This document shows positions 1-9,145 of a stretch of 64,000 bases of DNA, in pieces. This DNA comes from Porphyromonas sp. (GTDB taxonomy: Bacteria > Bacteroidota > Bacteroidia > Bacteroidales > Porphyromonadaceae), in NCBI GenBank assembly GCA_022772085.1, contig JALFBN010000003.1, positions 124,001 to 188,000 of the forward strand, given 5' to 3'. The notes under the pieces are model-generated. The model saw only the letters and a program-made list of their open reading frames with translations, did no database searches and had not been told where the DNA came from. The translations under genes were made by a program, and so were the position numbers. Positions within the stretch are counted from its first letter, which is position 1; each line of letters starts with the position of its first letter.

Positions 1-698
1 GGGTACTCAACGGCACTAAGATCTTTATTACGAATGCAGAGTACGCTCACGTATATATCATTTTCGCTATGACCGATAAGAGTCAAGGTAATCATGGTAT
101 TTCTGCATTTATCGTGGAAAAGGATATGCCAGGCTTTAGCATTGGTAAGAAAGAGCTTAAGTTGGGTATTCGTGGTTCTGCAACTTGTGAGCTCATCATG
201 GAAAACTGCATCGTTCCCAAAGAAAATCTTTTGGGTAAGATCGGTGGTGGTTTCAAAATTGCCATGAAAACACTTGACGGTGGTCGTATCGGTATCGCCT
301 CTCAAGCTGTTGGTATAGCTCGTGGGGCTATGGACGAAACAGTGAAGTACACCAAGGAGCGTAAGCAATTTGGTCGTAGCATTGCCAAATTCCAAAATAC
401 ACAATTCCAACTTGCTGACCTACAAACAAGGATTGATTGTGCACAGCTTCTTATCCGCCGTGCCTCTTGGCTAAAGGATGCTCAGCTCCCCTACTCTGTG
501 GCAGCTGCAGAAGCTAAACTATTCTGTGCAGAAACAGCAATGGAAATGACAACCAAAGCGGTTCAATTCCATGGTGGTTACGGATATACTCGTGAGTACC
601 CCGTTGAACGCATGATGCGCGATGCCAAGATTACCGAGATTTACGAAGGAACCAGCGAAGTGCAACGTATGGTTATTTCTGCAAACCTATTAAAATAA
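1..698 (+). CDS. acyl-CoA dehydrogenase (butyryl-CoA dehydrogenase-like), 5'-truncated by window edge
   Basis: Frame is open from nt 3 ([26 protein letters not shown]...) into the 69..698 ORF; typical C-terminal ACAD motifs ([51 protein letters not shown]). Confidence 0.93.
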   Translation, partial: VLNGTKIFITNAEYAHVYIIFAMTDKSQGNHGISAFIVEKDMPGFSIGKKELKLGIRGSATCELIMENCIVPKENLLGKIGGGFKIAMKTLDGGRIGIASQAVGIARGAMDETVKYTKERKQFGRSIAKFQNTQFQLADLQTRIDCAQLLIRRASWLKDAQLPYSVAAAEAKLFCAETAMEMTTKAVQFHGGYGYTREYPVERMMRDAKITEIYEGTSEVQRMVISANLLK

Positions 699-713
699 GA
701 AGGAGGACTATAG

Positions 714-1502
714 ATGTTGAAAATAGTTGTTTGTATCAAGCAAGTTCCCGATACAACTGAAATCAAGCTCGACCCTGTGAAGGGAACGCTCATCCGTGAT
801 GGGGTACCTAGTATTATGAACCCCGATGATAAGGGAGCGTTGGAGCAAGCTCTTCTCTTCAAGGATAAGTTCGGAGCGGAGGTAACATGTATCACCATGG
901 GTCCTCCTCAAGCAAAAGATATCATCCGCGAAGCATTCGCAATGGGTGTAGATAAGGGTTATCTCGTAACAGACCGACGTTTTGGTGGTGCTGATACACT
1001 CGCTACCAGTTACACGATCTCCCAAGCTCTTCGTTCATTGGATTATGACATTATTCTTGCAGGTCGTCAAGCTATTGACGGAGACACTGCACAAGTAGGT
1101 CCTCAGATTGCAGAGCAACTAGATCTCCCCCAAATCACTTACGTTGAGAATGTTGAATTTGATGGCAAAGACCTTTTGACTGTTCGCCGTAATGTGGAAG
1201 AAGGTCACGAAGTATTGGAAGTAAAACTTCCCTGTATGCTCACGTTCTTGGCTTCTGCTTATGAACCTCGCTACATGAATGTTCGTGGAGTTATGGAGGC
1301 GTTCGACAAGGAAATCGTTGAACTAAATGCCGATAGCTTCCCCGTTGATCCTGAACGTCTAGGACTCAAAGGATCTCCGACGAGCGTGAAGAAATCATTC
1401 ACAAAGGGTGCCAAAGCTATGGGTACGCTCCACGATGAGATTACACCCGAAGAAGCTGCTGATATTATTATCGAAAAACTCAAAGAGAAATTCATTATCT
1501 AA
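714..1502 (+). CDS. etfB: electron transfer flavoprotein subunit beta
   Basis: 262 aa; VCIKQVPDT...ILAGRQAIDGDTAQVGPQIAEQL, typical EtfB; between acd and etfA. Confidence 0.93.
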   Translation: MLKIVVCIKQVPDTTEIKLDPVKGTLIRDGVPSIMNPDDKGALEQALLFKDKFGAEVTCITMGPPQAKDIIREAFAMGVDKGYLVTDRRFGGADTLATSYTISQALRSLDYDIILAGRQAIDGDTAQVGPQIAEQLDLPQITYVENVEFDGKDLLTVRRNVEEGHEVLEVKLPCMLTFLASAYEPRYMNVRGVMEAFDKEIVELNADSFPVDPERLGLKGSPTSVKKSFTKGAKAMGTLHDEITPEEAADIIIEKLKEKFII

Positions 1503-2524
1503 TGCATACTATGGACAAAGAACAATATAAAGGAATACAAGTCTTTGCGGAACAACGCGAAGGGGTGGTTCAAAACGTTGCATTCGAGCTTATCGGTAAA
1601 GCTAGAGAATTAGCAGATTCTATTGGAGAAAAGGTAACTGCAGTACTTCTTGGTAAAGGTGTCGAAGGCCTCTGCCCAGAACTCATTGCGGCCGGAGCTG
1701 ATCGGGTGCTTCTCGTAGAGCATGATCTCCTTAAGGACTATGTAACGGAGCAATACGCTCAAGCAATTACACATATCCTCAATACCTACAAACCCGAGAT
1801 CTTCCTCCTTGGAGCTACGACTATTGGTCGCGATTTAGGTCCTCGCCTTTCGGCTCGTATGCATACCGGTCTTACAGCAGACTGTACCTCCCTTGAGATC
1901 AATGAAGATCGTAACTTGTTAATGACTCGTCCTGCATTCGGTGGTAACCTCATGGCTACTATTATTTGTAAGGAACATCGTCCCCAAATGTCTACGGTAC
2001 GTCCTGGAGTAATGCGTCGTAAGGCGAGTGATATGACTCGCACGGGCGAAATCGAAAAGATAGAAGTACCTTTTGATGAAAGCAAGTGTCGTGTTCGTCT
2101 CATTCGCAAAGAACGTGAGACAAAGAACCTTGTTGATATTACAGAAGCTCACGTACTTGTGTCTGGTGGTCGTGGCGTTGGTACCAATGATGGCTTTGAT
2201 AAACTCAGTGCATTGGCTCGTACTTTGGGTGCAGAAGTATCGTCTTCTCGTGCTATGGTGGACGCTGGTGTCATGTCTCATGATCGTCAAGTTGGTCAAA
2301 CGGGGAAGACTGTCCGTCCTGACCTCTACCTCGCTCTCGGTATTTCTGGGGCAATCCAACACCTTGCAGGTATGGAAGAGTCGGAATATATCATTGCAAT
2401 CAATAAGGATAAATTTGCTCCCATTTTCCAAGTTGCTGACTTGGGTCTTGTTGGAGATCTACACAAGATTGTTCCCATTCTTAACGAAAAGCTCAAAGCA
2501 GAACTTGCAAAAACTGGACGTTAA
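1502..2524 (+). CDS. etfA: electron transfer flavoprotein subunit alpha
   Basis: 340 aa; C-terminal FAD motif VSGGRGVG...SRAMVDAG...QVGQTGKTVRPDLYLALGISGAIQHLAGM. Confidence 0.94.
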   Translation: MHTMDKEQYKGIQVFAEQREGVVQNVAFELIGKARELADSIGEKVTAVLLGKGVEGLCPELIAAGADRVLLVEHDLLKDYVTEQYAQAITHILNTYKPEIFLLGATTIGRDLGPRLSARMHTGLTADCTSLEINEDRNLLMTRPAFGGNLMATIICKEHRPQMSTVRPGVMRRKASDMTRTGEIEKIEVPFDESKCRVRLIRKERETKNLVDITEAHVLVSGGRGVGTNDGFDKLSALARTLGAEVSSSRAMVDAGVMSHDRQVGQTGKTVRPDLYLALGISGAIQHLAGMEESEYIIAINKDKFAPIFQVADLGLVGDLHKIVPILNEKLKAELAKTGR

Positions 2525-2547
2525 TCCATTAGCATAAAGGTTTTGCC

Positions 2548-3324
2548 ATGAGTACTTCGTACACAACGGTTCGACTTGATTGTGAAGAAGGTATCGCTTT
2601 AATCACAATATCCAGACCCGAAAGTTTGAACGCACTTTCTCGTCAGGTGCTCGTAGAACTAGAGCAAGTGCTGCACGAAGTTTCCCAAGATTCTGATATT
2701 CGCGTCCTTCTCCTCACGGGAGAAGGGCGTTCTTTTGTTGCAGGGGCAGATATTGCCGAGATGAAGTCTCTGTCTCCTAATGAAGCAAAAGACTTTGGTA
2801 CCTTGGGAAGCCATGTATTCCGAAAAATCGAACAGATGCCCATGCCCGTAATAGCTGTCATTAATGGCTTTTGTTTGGGCGGTGGCTGTGAGATGGCTCT
2901 TAGTGCTGATATAAGGATAGCATCTTCCAAAGCGAAGTTTGGACAACCAGAAGTTGGGTTGGGTATCACCCCTGGATTTAGTGGTACTCAACGCCTTCCT
3001 AGAACGATTGGCGTAGGAAAAGCCAAGGAATTAATCTATACGGGTCGCATAATAAAGGCAGAAGAGGCACTTGCCATCGGGTTGGTTAATACGGTAGTTT
3101 CTCCAGAAGAACTGATGGCTACAGCTCAAGCTCTTGCAAAAGAAATTGCTCAACAATCTCCCAACGCCGTACGTTTATCAAAAGAGGCAATCAATAGAGG
3201 ATTACAGTCAGATATAGACACTGGGATTGCGGCAGAAAGCACGTTATTTGGTCTCTGTTTTGCCCATTCTGAGCAAACGGAGGGGATGAGTGCATTCCTA
3301 GAGAAGCGTACTCCTCGCTTTTAG
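2548..3324 (+). CDS. enoyl-CoA hydratase/crotonase family protein
   Basis: 258 aa; crotonase motifs SFVAGADIAEM, NGFCLGGGCEMALSADIRIAS, FGQPEVGLGITPGFSGTQRLPR. Confidence 0.93.
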   Translation: MSTSYTTVRLDCEEGIALITISRPESLNALSRQVLVELEQVLHEVSQDSDIRVLLLTGEGRSFVAGADIAEMKSLSPNEAKDFGTLGSHVFRKIEQMPMPVIAVINGFCLGGGCEMALSADIRIASSKAKFGQPEVGLGITPGFSGTQRLPRTIGVGKAKELIYTGRIIKAEEALAIGLVNTVVSPEELMATAQALAKEIAQQSPNAVRLSKEAINRGLQSDIDTGIAAESTLFGLCFAHSEQTEGMSAFLEKRTPRF

Positions 3325-3383
3325 AGTGATTCATTTTTGATAAAACTTCCCATTTCAATAGATACAATATAGATATAGTTAAG

Positions 3384-4229
3384 ATGAAAATAGCAGTTAT
3401 CGGTAATGGTACCATGGGTGCGGGTATTGTACAATGTGCAGCTCAACACGAAATGGATATCATCATGAAAGGTCGTAGTAAGGAATCTCTTGATAAGGCG
3501 ATGCTCAAGCTAAAGAAGAACTTTGCTCGTCTTGTAGAAAAAGGCAAGATTACCGAAGAACAATCTTTGCAATACTATACACACATACATGCTACTCAAG
3601 ATTTTGCGGATATAGCTGATGCAGACATCGTTATTGAGGCATTGTCTGAGGATATGGAGGTCAAGAAATCAACGCTTCGTAACTTGGACGGCATTATCAA
3701 GCCTGAAGCGATTTTTGCCACCAATACCTCTTCATTAAGCATTACGGAGCTAGCTTCCGTAACCAATCGAGCAGAAAAGGTAATCGGCATGCACTTTTTC
3801 AATCCAGTTCCACAGATGAAGCTTGTTGAAGTTATCAGTGGACAGTGTACAAGTACGGAGGTGTTGGATACCATCCTCTCTCTTTGTCAGCAGTTGGAAA
3901 AGACGGCGGTACGAGTTAGTGAAGCACCTGGATTCGTGGTTAATCGGATTCTAATTCCTATGATTAACGAAGCGATCGGTGAGCTTGCAGATGGTGTAGC
4001 AACCGCAGAAGAGATTGATGCCGCCATGAAATTAGGAGCCAACCACCCTATGGGTCCTCTAGAACTTGGAGACTTCATTGGCCTAGATGTTTGTCTTGCC
4101 ATCATGGAAGTACTTCACCGGGAATATGGGGATGACAAATATCGTCCCCATCCCTTGTTGCGTAAGAAGGTTCGAGCAGGACAGTTGGGACGCAAAACGG
4201 GATATGGTATTTATGACTACTCCAAGTAA
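3384..4229 (+). CDS. 3-hydroxybutyryl-CoA dehydrogenase
   Basis: 281 aa; N-terminal Rossmann [31 protein letters not shown]-terminal [16 protein letters not shown]. Confidence 0.93.
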   Translation: MKIAVIGNGTMGAGIVQCAAQHEMDIIMKGRSKESLDKAMLKLKKNFARLVEKGKITEEQSLQYYTHIHATQDFADIADADIVIEALSEDMEVKKSTLRNLDGIIKPEAIFATNTSSLSITELASVTNRAEKVIGMHFFNPVPQMKLVEVISGQCTSTEVLDTILSLCQQLEKTAVRVSEAPGFVVNRILIPMINEAIGELADGVATAEEIDAAMKLGANHPMGPLELGDFIGLDVCLAIMEVLHREYGDDKYRPHPLLRKKVRAGQLGRKTGYGIYDYSK

Positions 4230-4278
4230 ATCTCCCTTTTTATGCGCTAAATAAACACAATCATACGAAAATACAAGT

Positions 4279-4323
4279 AAGGTTCGAGATACGGAGATAT
4301 CCGTACTCGGACCTTATTTTTTT
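4279..4323 (+). terminator. Rho-independent terminator of the acd-etf-hbd operon
   Basis: AAGGTTCGAGATACGGAgataTCCGTActCGGACCTT stem-loop followed by ATTTTTTTA. Confidence 0.8.
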
Positions 4324-4483
4324 ATTGTATCGTTGACGCAGTGAATATAATTGCGGATAAAGACCGCATCCGAGCCCTTTTCGAGTGGACTCGTGACATG
4401 ATAAGAGTACCCACCGGGTGCTTGATCCCCCTGTGGATCAAGGCTCGGGCGAAGGCAGGGCTATTGATGCATTTCTAGAGTAG

Positions 4484-5092
4484 GCTGCGGGCAAGTCCGA
4501 GTTATTCCGATACAACCCGGGCAAGGAGCAACGTATATTCTCCGACCGTCACCCCTACTACAGCAAGCGTGGTATCCGACATTGCGCCATTGCCACCGAC
4601 AAACTCGCTGCCAACCTTGACAACAACGAGGAGTGCGAGGTGCTACGCAACCTCATAAAAAACCAAATCATCAAAGAGACCGAAAAAACGATCCTTGACT
4701 GGGCAAAAAAGGAGCAAGGTCTGCATGATGCATCAACCACGCAAACTGGTAAAATCATCATGTCTAAAAAGGTCGCAGAGAGGTTTTTACCTCATGCAAA
4801 AACAAAGAAAGAGAAAGCTATGCTCGTCCATATCATAGGGCATAACGAAAAACTTACATTCATACGCGAAGATACCCTTGGGGAAAAGAAAGATATGGAC
4901 AACCCAAAGGATGTAAAGAATATCGAGCGAAAGAAGAAGAGAGGAGTAGTAAGTTACACCGTATATTCCTTTGAAAACGAGCAGGGAAAATGGAAAATTG
5001 GATTTGAGAAAACAAACTTCAGAGGGAATTTACACGAAGCCCCATACTATATCTTTTCTATGACAAGCACAAAAAAGAAGAGAACTAAATAA
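4484..5092 (+). pseudogene. remnant of phage minor head / head morphogenesis protein with a nuclease-like C-terminal region
   Basis: Frame open from 4484 upstream of the annotated ATG at 4640 (AAGKSELFRYNPGKEQRIFSDRHPYYSKRGIRHCAIATDKLAANLDNNEECEVLRNLIKNQI...); no clean start, followed by a second phage gene. Family call by pattern only. Confidence 0.45.
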
Positions 5093-5182
5093 TCGCAAGT
5101 CCGTGGTTTAGAAACTCCCACGGGGCGATTAGATAGCTCTCTTCCATCACAAAGGTAGCAACAAAATTAGAATAAACAAGCG

Positions 5183-5455
5183 ATGGAACTAGACAAAGCA
5201 AAAATAGAGGCGGCACTGGCAAGGGGACTTGCCCTCCTGATGGAGCAGGAGACTGCCCATGCCTTTCGCACCAAGCAGTGGGGCGGTAGGGCTTGGAAGC
5301 CCTCCAATCTATCGGCCAACCTCCTAATCAAAAGCTCCATGCTCCGTAACAGCATCCACCATACGGCCGTGGGTAACCAAGTCGAGGTTAGCAGTCCCTT
5401 ACCCTATACCAATATCCACAACTGTTATAAGACACATGCAAAGCATACTCATTGA
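5183..5455 (+). pseudogene. truncated phage virion morphogenesis (Mu gpG-like) protein
   Basis: MELDKAKIEAALARGLALLM...W..SNLSANLLIKSSMLRNSIHHTAVGNQVEVSSPLPYTNIHN; the L.xSI...V.G..V.VSS..PY..IHN pattern is typical, and similarity stops after IHN where a C-terminal segment is expected. Confidence 0.55.
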
Positions 5456-6025
5456 GTCTTTGCCATCTCTGCGCTCAATCTCCTCAGCAAGAGAGGCAAA
5501 GACGTTGATTAGCTGATGCTGTGAGAAGAGGACACTCCGATCCTCGTCTGGAACTTCTAACTAATCTGATGCTTCTCAATCCAATCCTTGTTTTTCATAT
5601 TGCAACTCTCCAACAAGCTCTATTGCATTGACTTTAGATATTGACACGATGGAATCAGCAAATCCAAGTGGATTGTTTTTATTATTCGTATATCATTATT
5701 TACAAAATATTCAACTAATACATGATAGGTCATGCCCACACAAGGCAGTAGTTGCTATTGTTGGCTAAAGTAGGGTCTGCACAAATCAAACGAAAAGAAA
5801 GTTATTGCATAAGAAAAAGAGACAATCATTTGTTTTTCTCAATATATAGCACTATTTTTGCTGCAGATCGCACGATTTAAGCGAATAGTTGTATATGGGA
5901 GCAATGGGTAGGAACCAATTGCCTGCTACCACGTGAGTACAAACTTAATCAGATTATTGATTATTTGTAACAAAAACTGAAGTAATATTACATTTTAAGA
6001 TAGAAGTATAACTAAAAGAAACGAC

Positions 6026-7183
6026 ATGAATCAAAAATCTCTCTTACTCTCCGGCCTAGTAGCATTGCTACTCATGCAGTTTTTCTCTCTAAAGGCACAG
6101 ACTCAGTACACCACGGATCAGCCTTACATGGAAATTGTTTCTTCGGAAAATACAGGTAAATGGCAGTTAAACCTTATCATCCCTTCAAAGGATAAGAAAA
6201 CAGCATGGATCGACCTTAATGACAATGGGAAATATGATCAAGGAGAGGAAAAAGTCCCTGCTTATGGGCAACTCTTTAAACCCAACCGCTCCTCCTACAA
6301 ATTGCGTATATATGGTAAGTTCACTCTCTTCTATTGCTCTCTGAATAACCTAACCTCGGTGGATGTATCACACAACGAAAGCCTAGAACAATTATCTTGT
6401 GATCAGAATAACCTTACAGCCTTGGATATATCTCAAAATCCAAATCTAAAAAAACTCTATTGTAATACGAACAAGATAGAAGGGACGCTCGACTGTACCC
6501 ATTCTCCACAATTGGAAGAGCTCTATTGCTTTGACAACAAGTTTAGGGATATCCGGCTCTCAGGACTAGCTAAACTGAAAGAGCTTTGGTGCAACCGTTG
6601 TCAATTAGAAACTTTAGATTTAACAGATTGCAAGGCCCTTACCCAGTTGATCTGCTTTACAAATGAGATAAAGACGATAACTCTATCCTCTGCTCCCAAT
6701 TTGCAAAAAGTGCACTGCCACGACAATAGAATGAGCCGAGAAGCTATGGAACAGATGATGCAAGCATTACCTACACACGATCAAATTTCGGGAGAAGCCT
6801 TTGTCATAGACAGCGAAGCTCCTTCAGAAGAAAATCATTGCACAGATGTAGCAGTACAAGCCCTCTCTGCTAAAAATTGGAAAGTATACGACTTCAAAGC
6901 CGGAGCCAATGGAGGATATAATCCCTATGCCGGAGAAAGTACACAGACAACAGAGCTATTTGCTATAGGATCGATACGCTGTACTCCTTTGGCTACTACG
7001 TGGCGGGTACAATTGCCAACTCGTCTGGTAGGACAAATAATTCGCATCATCGATCTTAATGGAACTCTGCATATGCAGCAACCAGCCCTAGGAGAATACA
7101 CAGAATTAGATCGTTCGGGCTTGGCGATCGGGTTCTATCTACTTTGTGTCGGAGATCAAGTAATTAAGATCACCAACCCATAA
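6026..7183 (+). CDS. leucine-rich repeat protein with signal peptide and C-terminal T9SS-type sorting domain
   Basis: Signal peptide; ~21-22 aa LRRs with conserved Cys (LEQLSCDQNNLTALDISQNPNLKKLYCNTNKIE...); C-terminus IRIIDLNGTLHMQQ...LAIGFYLLCVGDQVIKITNP. Confidence 0.8.
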   Translation: MNQKSLLLSGLVALLLMQFFSLKAQTQYTTDQPYMEIVSSENTGKWQLNLIIPSKDKKTAWIDLNDNGKYDQGEEKVPAYGQLFKPNRSSYKLRIYGKFTLFYCSLNNLTSVDVSHNESLEQLSCDQNNLTALDISQNPNLKKLYCNTNKIEGTLDCTHSPQLEELYCFDNKFRDIRLSGLAKLKELWCNRCQLETLDLTDCKALTQLICFTNEIKTITLSSAPNLQKVHCHDNRMSREAMEQMMQALPTHDQISGEAFVIDSEAPSEENHCTDVAVQALSAKNWKVYDFKAGANGGYNPYAGESTQTTELFAIGSIRCTPLATTWRVQLPTRLVGQIIRIIDLNGTLHMQQPALGEYTELDRSGLAIGFYLLCVGDQVIKITNP

Positions 7184-7222
7184 GAATCTATTTTTGGAGC
7201 AAATCCAAGAAATGGACCCACG

Positions 7223-7264
7223 AAAAAAGTGTTGCCTATTTGTAGATGGGCAACACTTTTTTTT
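7223..7264. terminator. probable bidirectional Rho-independent terminator between the LRR gene (+) and nadA (-)
   Basis: AAAAAAGTGTTGCC-loop-GGCAACACTTTTTTTT, A-run on one side and T-run on the other. Confidence 0.85.
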
Positions 7265-7286
7265 GAGGAATACGACAAGAATTGGA

Positions 7287-8222
7287 CTATTTGATGGCGA
7301 GCATTCGCTGAATGGGGAGCAAGGCTCGCTTCCGAATTTCTGGATCAACTGTTACCACATACTTGTTATCTCGCAGTGCATCCCTGAGGTCGGTAAGCGT
7401 GGTTAGCTTCATGTACTCACAGAAATGCTCGGTCGTTATGGGGATAAACTCCAAATTGGGATACTGATAAACCAATTCGGTAATCGCCTCCTTTTCCGTC
7501 GCCACAACAAATTGTTTTTTATCGCTCTGTGCAGGATGTTTCAAAATCCCCGAAGTAGAACCAACAAAACAACGCGGATGTTGCAAGATCTCCGGCTCTT
7601 TGCACGCCACGGATTCAGGATGAATAAGTACATCGGCATTGGGATAGCGTTGCAAATATTCCCGGATTAAATCTCCCGTAATATGGCTATGAACATAGCA
7701 CTCACCCTGCCAAAGATCCATCTTTCGTCCTGTTTTAAGACTGATGTATTCTCCGAGGTTTTTATCAGGACCGAAGAGTATGGGCACATCCGGAGGTAAT
7801 GTCTCAATTACTTTCAGAGCATTGGCACTAGTGACACAGTAATCTGTTTCAGCCTTTACCGCAGCCGAAGTATTCACGTAACTAACAACAAGTCCGTTGG
7901 GATGGTATTTACGCCAAGTGGCGAGTCCGGCGGCGGTTACACTTTCTGCAAGGGTACATCCCGCATTCTCCACGGGTATCAATACGGTCTTATCAGGCGA
8001 AATAATTGATGCCGTCTCTGCCATAAAATGAACACCGCAGAATACAATGACTTTGGCCTTAGTCGTGGCAGCAAGTTGCGACAATGCCAATGAATCTCCA
8101 AGAATATCAGCTACGGCTTGAACCTCTGGACGGGCATAGTAATGGGCCAAAATAATGGCATCTCGTTCCTTCTTTAGGATTGCAATCTCTTCGTTAAGTG
8201 CCTTAAAATCTCCGTTCTTCAT
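7287..8222 (-). CDS. nadA: quinolinate synthase NadA
   Basis: 311 aa; ILAHYYARPEVQAVADILGDSLALSQ, GVHFMAETASII, conserved C-terminal Cys region. Confidence 0.95.
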   Translation of the reverse strand: MKNGDFKALNEEIAILKKERDAIILAHYYARPEVQAVADILGDSLALSQLAATTKAKVIVFCGVHFMAETASIISPDKTVLIPVENAGCTLAESVTAAGLATWRKYHPNGLVVSYVNTSAAVKAETDYCVTSANALKVIETLPPDVPILFGPDKNLGEYISLKTGRKMDLWQGECYVHSHITGDLIREYLQRYPNADVLIHPESVACKEPEILQHPRCFVGSTSGILKHPAQSDKKQFVVATEKEAITELVYQYPNLEFIPITTEHFCEYMKLTTLTDLRDALRDNKYVVTVDPEIRKRALLPIQRMLAIK

Positions 8223-8272
8223 CTTTCTCTTTATTCCTTTCTCTCTCTAATCCTCTAAAGGGCTAGAGATCG

Positions 8273-9118
8273 TTATTTCACAAAATTCATACTGATATCA
8301 AGGGCTTTGACCGAATGCGTCAAGGCACCAACGCTGATATAATCAACTCCGAGAGCTGCCACTTCGGCGATGCGCTCCAGGCTCATATTACCGGATGCTT
8401 CTGTCGAACAGCGATGATTGATACGTACAATGGCTTCTCGCATGGCAACATTATCCATATTATCCAACATGATGATATCCGCACCTGCTCGCACAGCCTC
8501 ATCAACCTCCTCCAGGGTGGTTGTTTCAACCTCTACCTTAATGGATAGAGGGAGTTGGGAACGCACCATGCGTACAGCCTCCGTTATACAACCAACAGCT
8601 TTGATATGATTGTCTTTGAGCATAACCATATCGTACAGCCCCATACGGTGATTATGCCCTCCGCCATGGCGCACTGCCATCTTATCCAAGAGACGAAGTC
8701 CGGGAGCCGTTTTACGGGTATCTAAAATGTGTGTGTGAGTCCCCTTGCAAGCCTCGACATACCGACGAGTTTCAGTGGCAATCCCTGACATACGTTGCAT
8801 TATATTGAGCAGAAGACGCTCTGCCGTGAGAAGTGTTGAGTAAGAGGCTGTAATCGCAATGATTTGATCTCCTTTTTGGACGAAGTCTCCATCATGAGCG
8901 AAGTACTGGATATGGTTAGGACCTCGTTTATCCAACACTCTTTGTACTATCTCAATACCAGAAACGACACCAGATGCTTTAGCCGTCAATATGGCTGTTG
9001 CTTCTGTAACTTCAGGAAAGATAGACTCGGTCGTTATATCCCCTTGAGCAATATCTTCCTCAAAAGCGAAGTCTATAAGGCGATCTATCTTGGATAATTC
9101 TTCTTGTGTTAAATTCAT
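8273..9118 (-). CDS. nadC: nicotinate-nucleotide pyrophosphorylase (carboxylating) NadC
   Basis: 281 aa; DTRKTAPGLRLLDKMAVRHGGGHNHRMGLYDMVMLKDNH. Confidence 0.95.
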   Translation of the reverse strand: MNLTQEELSKIDRLIDFAFEEDIAQGDITTESIFPEVTEATAILTAKASGVVSGIEIVQRVLDKRGPNHIQYFAHDGDFVQKGDQIIAITASYSTLLTAERLLLNIMQRMSGIATETRRYVEACKGTHTHILDTRKTAPGLRLLDKMAVRHGGGHNHRMGLYDMVMLKDNHIKAVGCITEAVRMVRSQLPLSIKVEVETTTLEEVDEAVRAGADIIMLDNMDNVAMREAIVRINHRCSTEASGNMSLERIAEVAALGVDYISVGALTHSVKALDISMNFVK

Positions 9119-9145
9119 ATGCTATTTAGGTTCTATTCATCTCGA

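Noticed and set aside
1919-2537. ORFs 1919-2431 (-) and 2073-2537 (+) overlapping etfA
   Set aside because: Entirely inside a well-supported etfA frame; compositions look like antisense or shifted translation with no recognisable domain.
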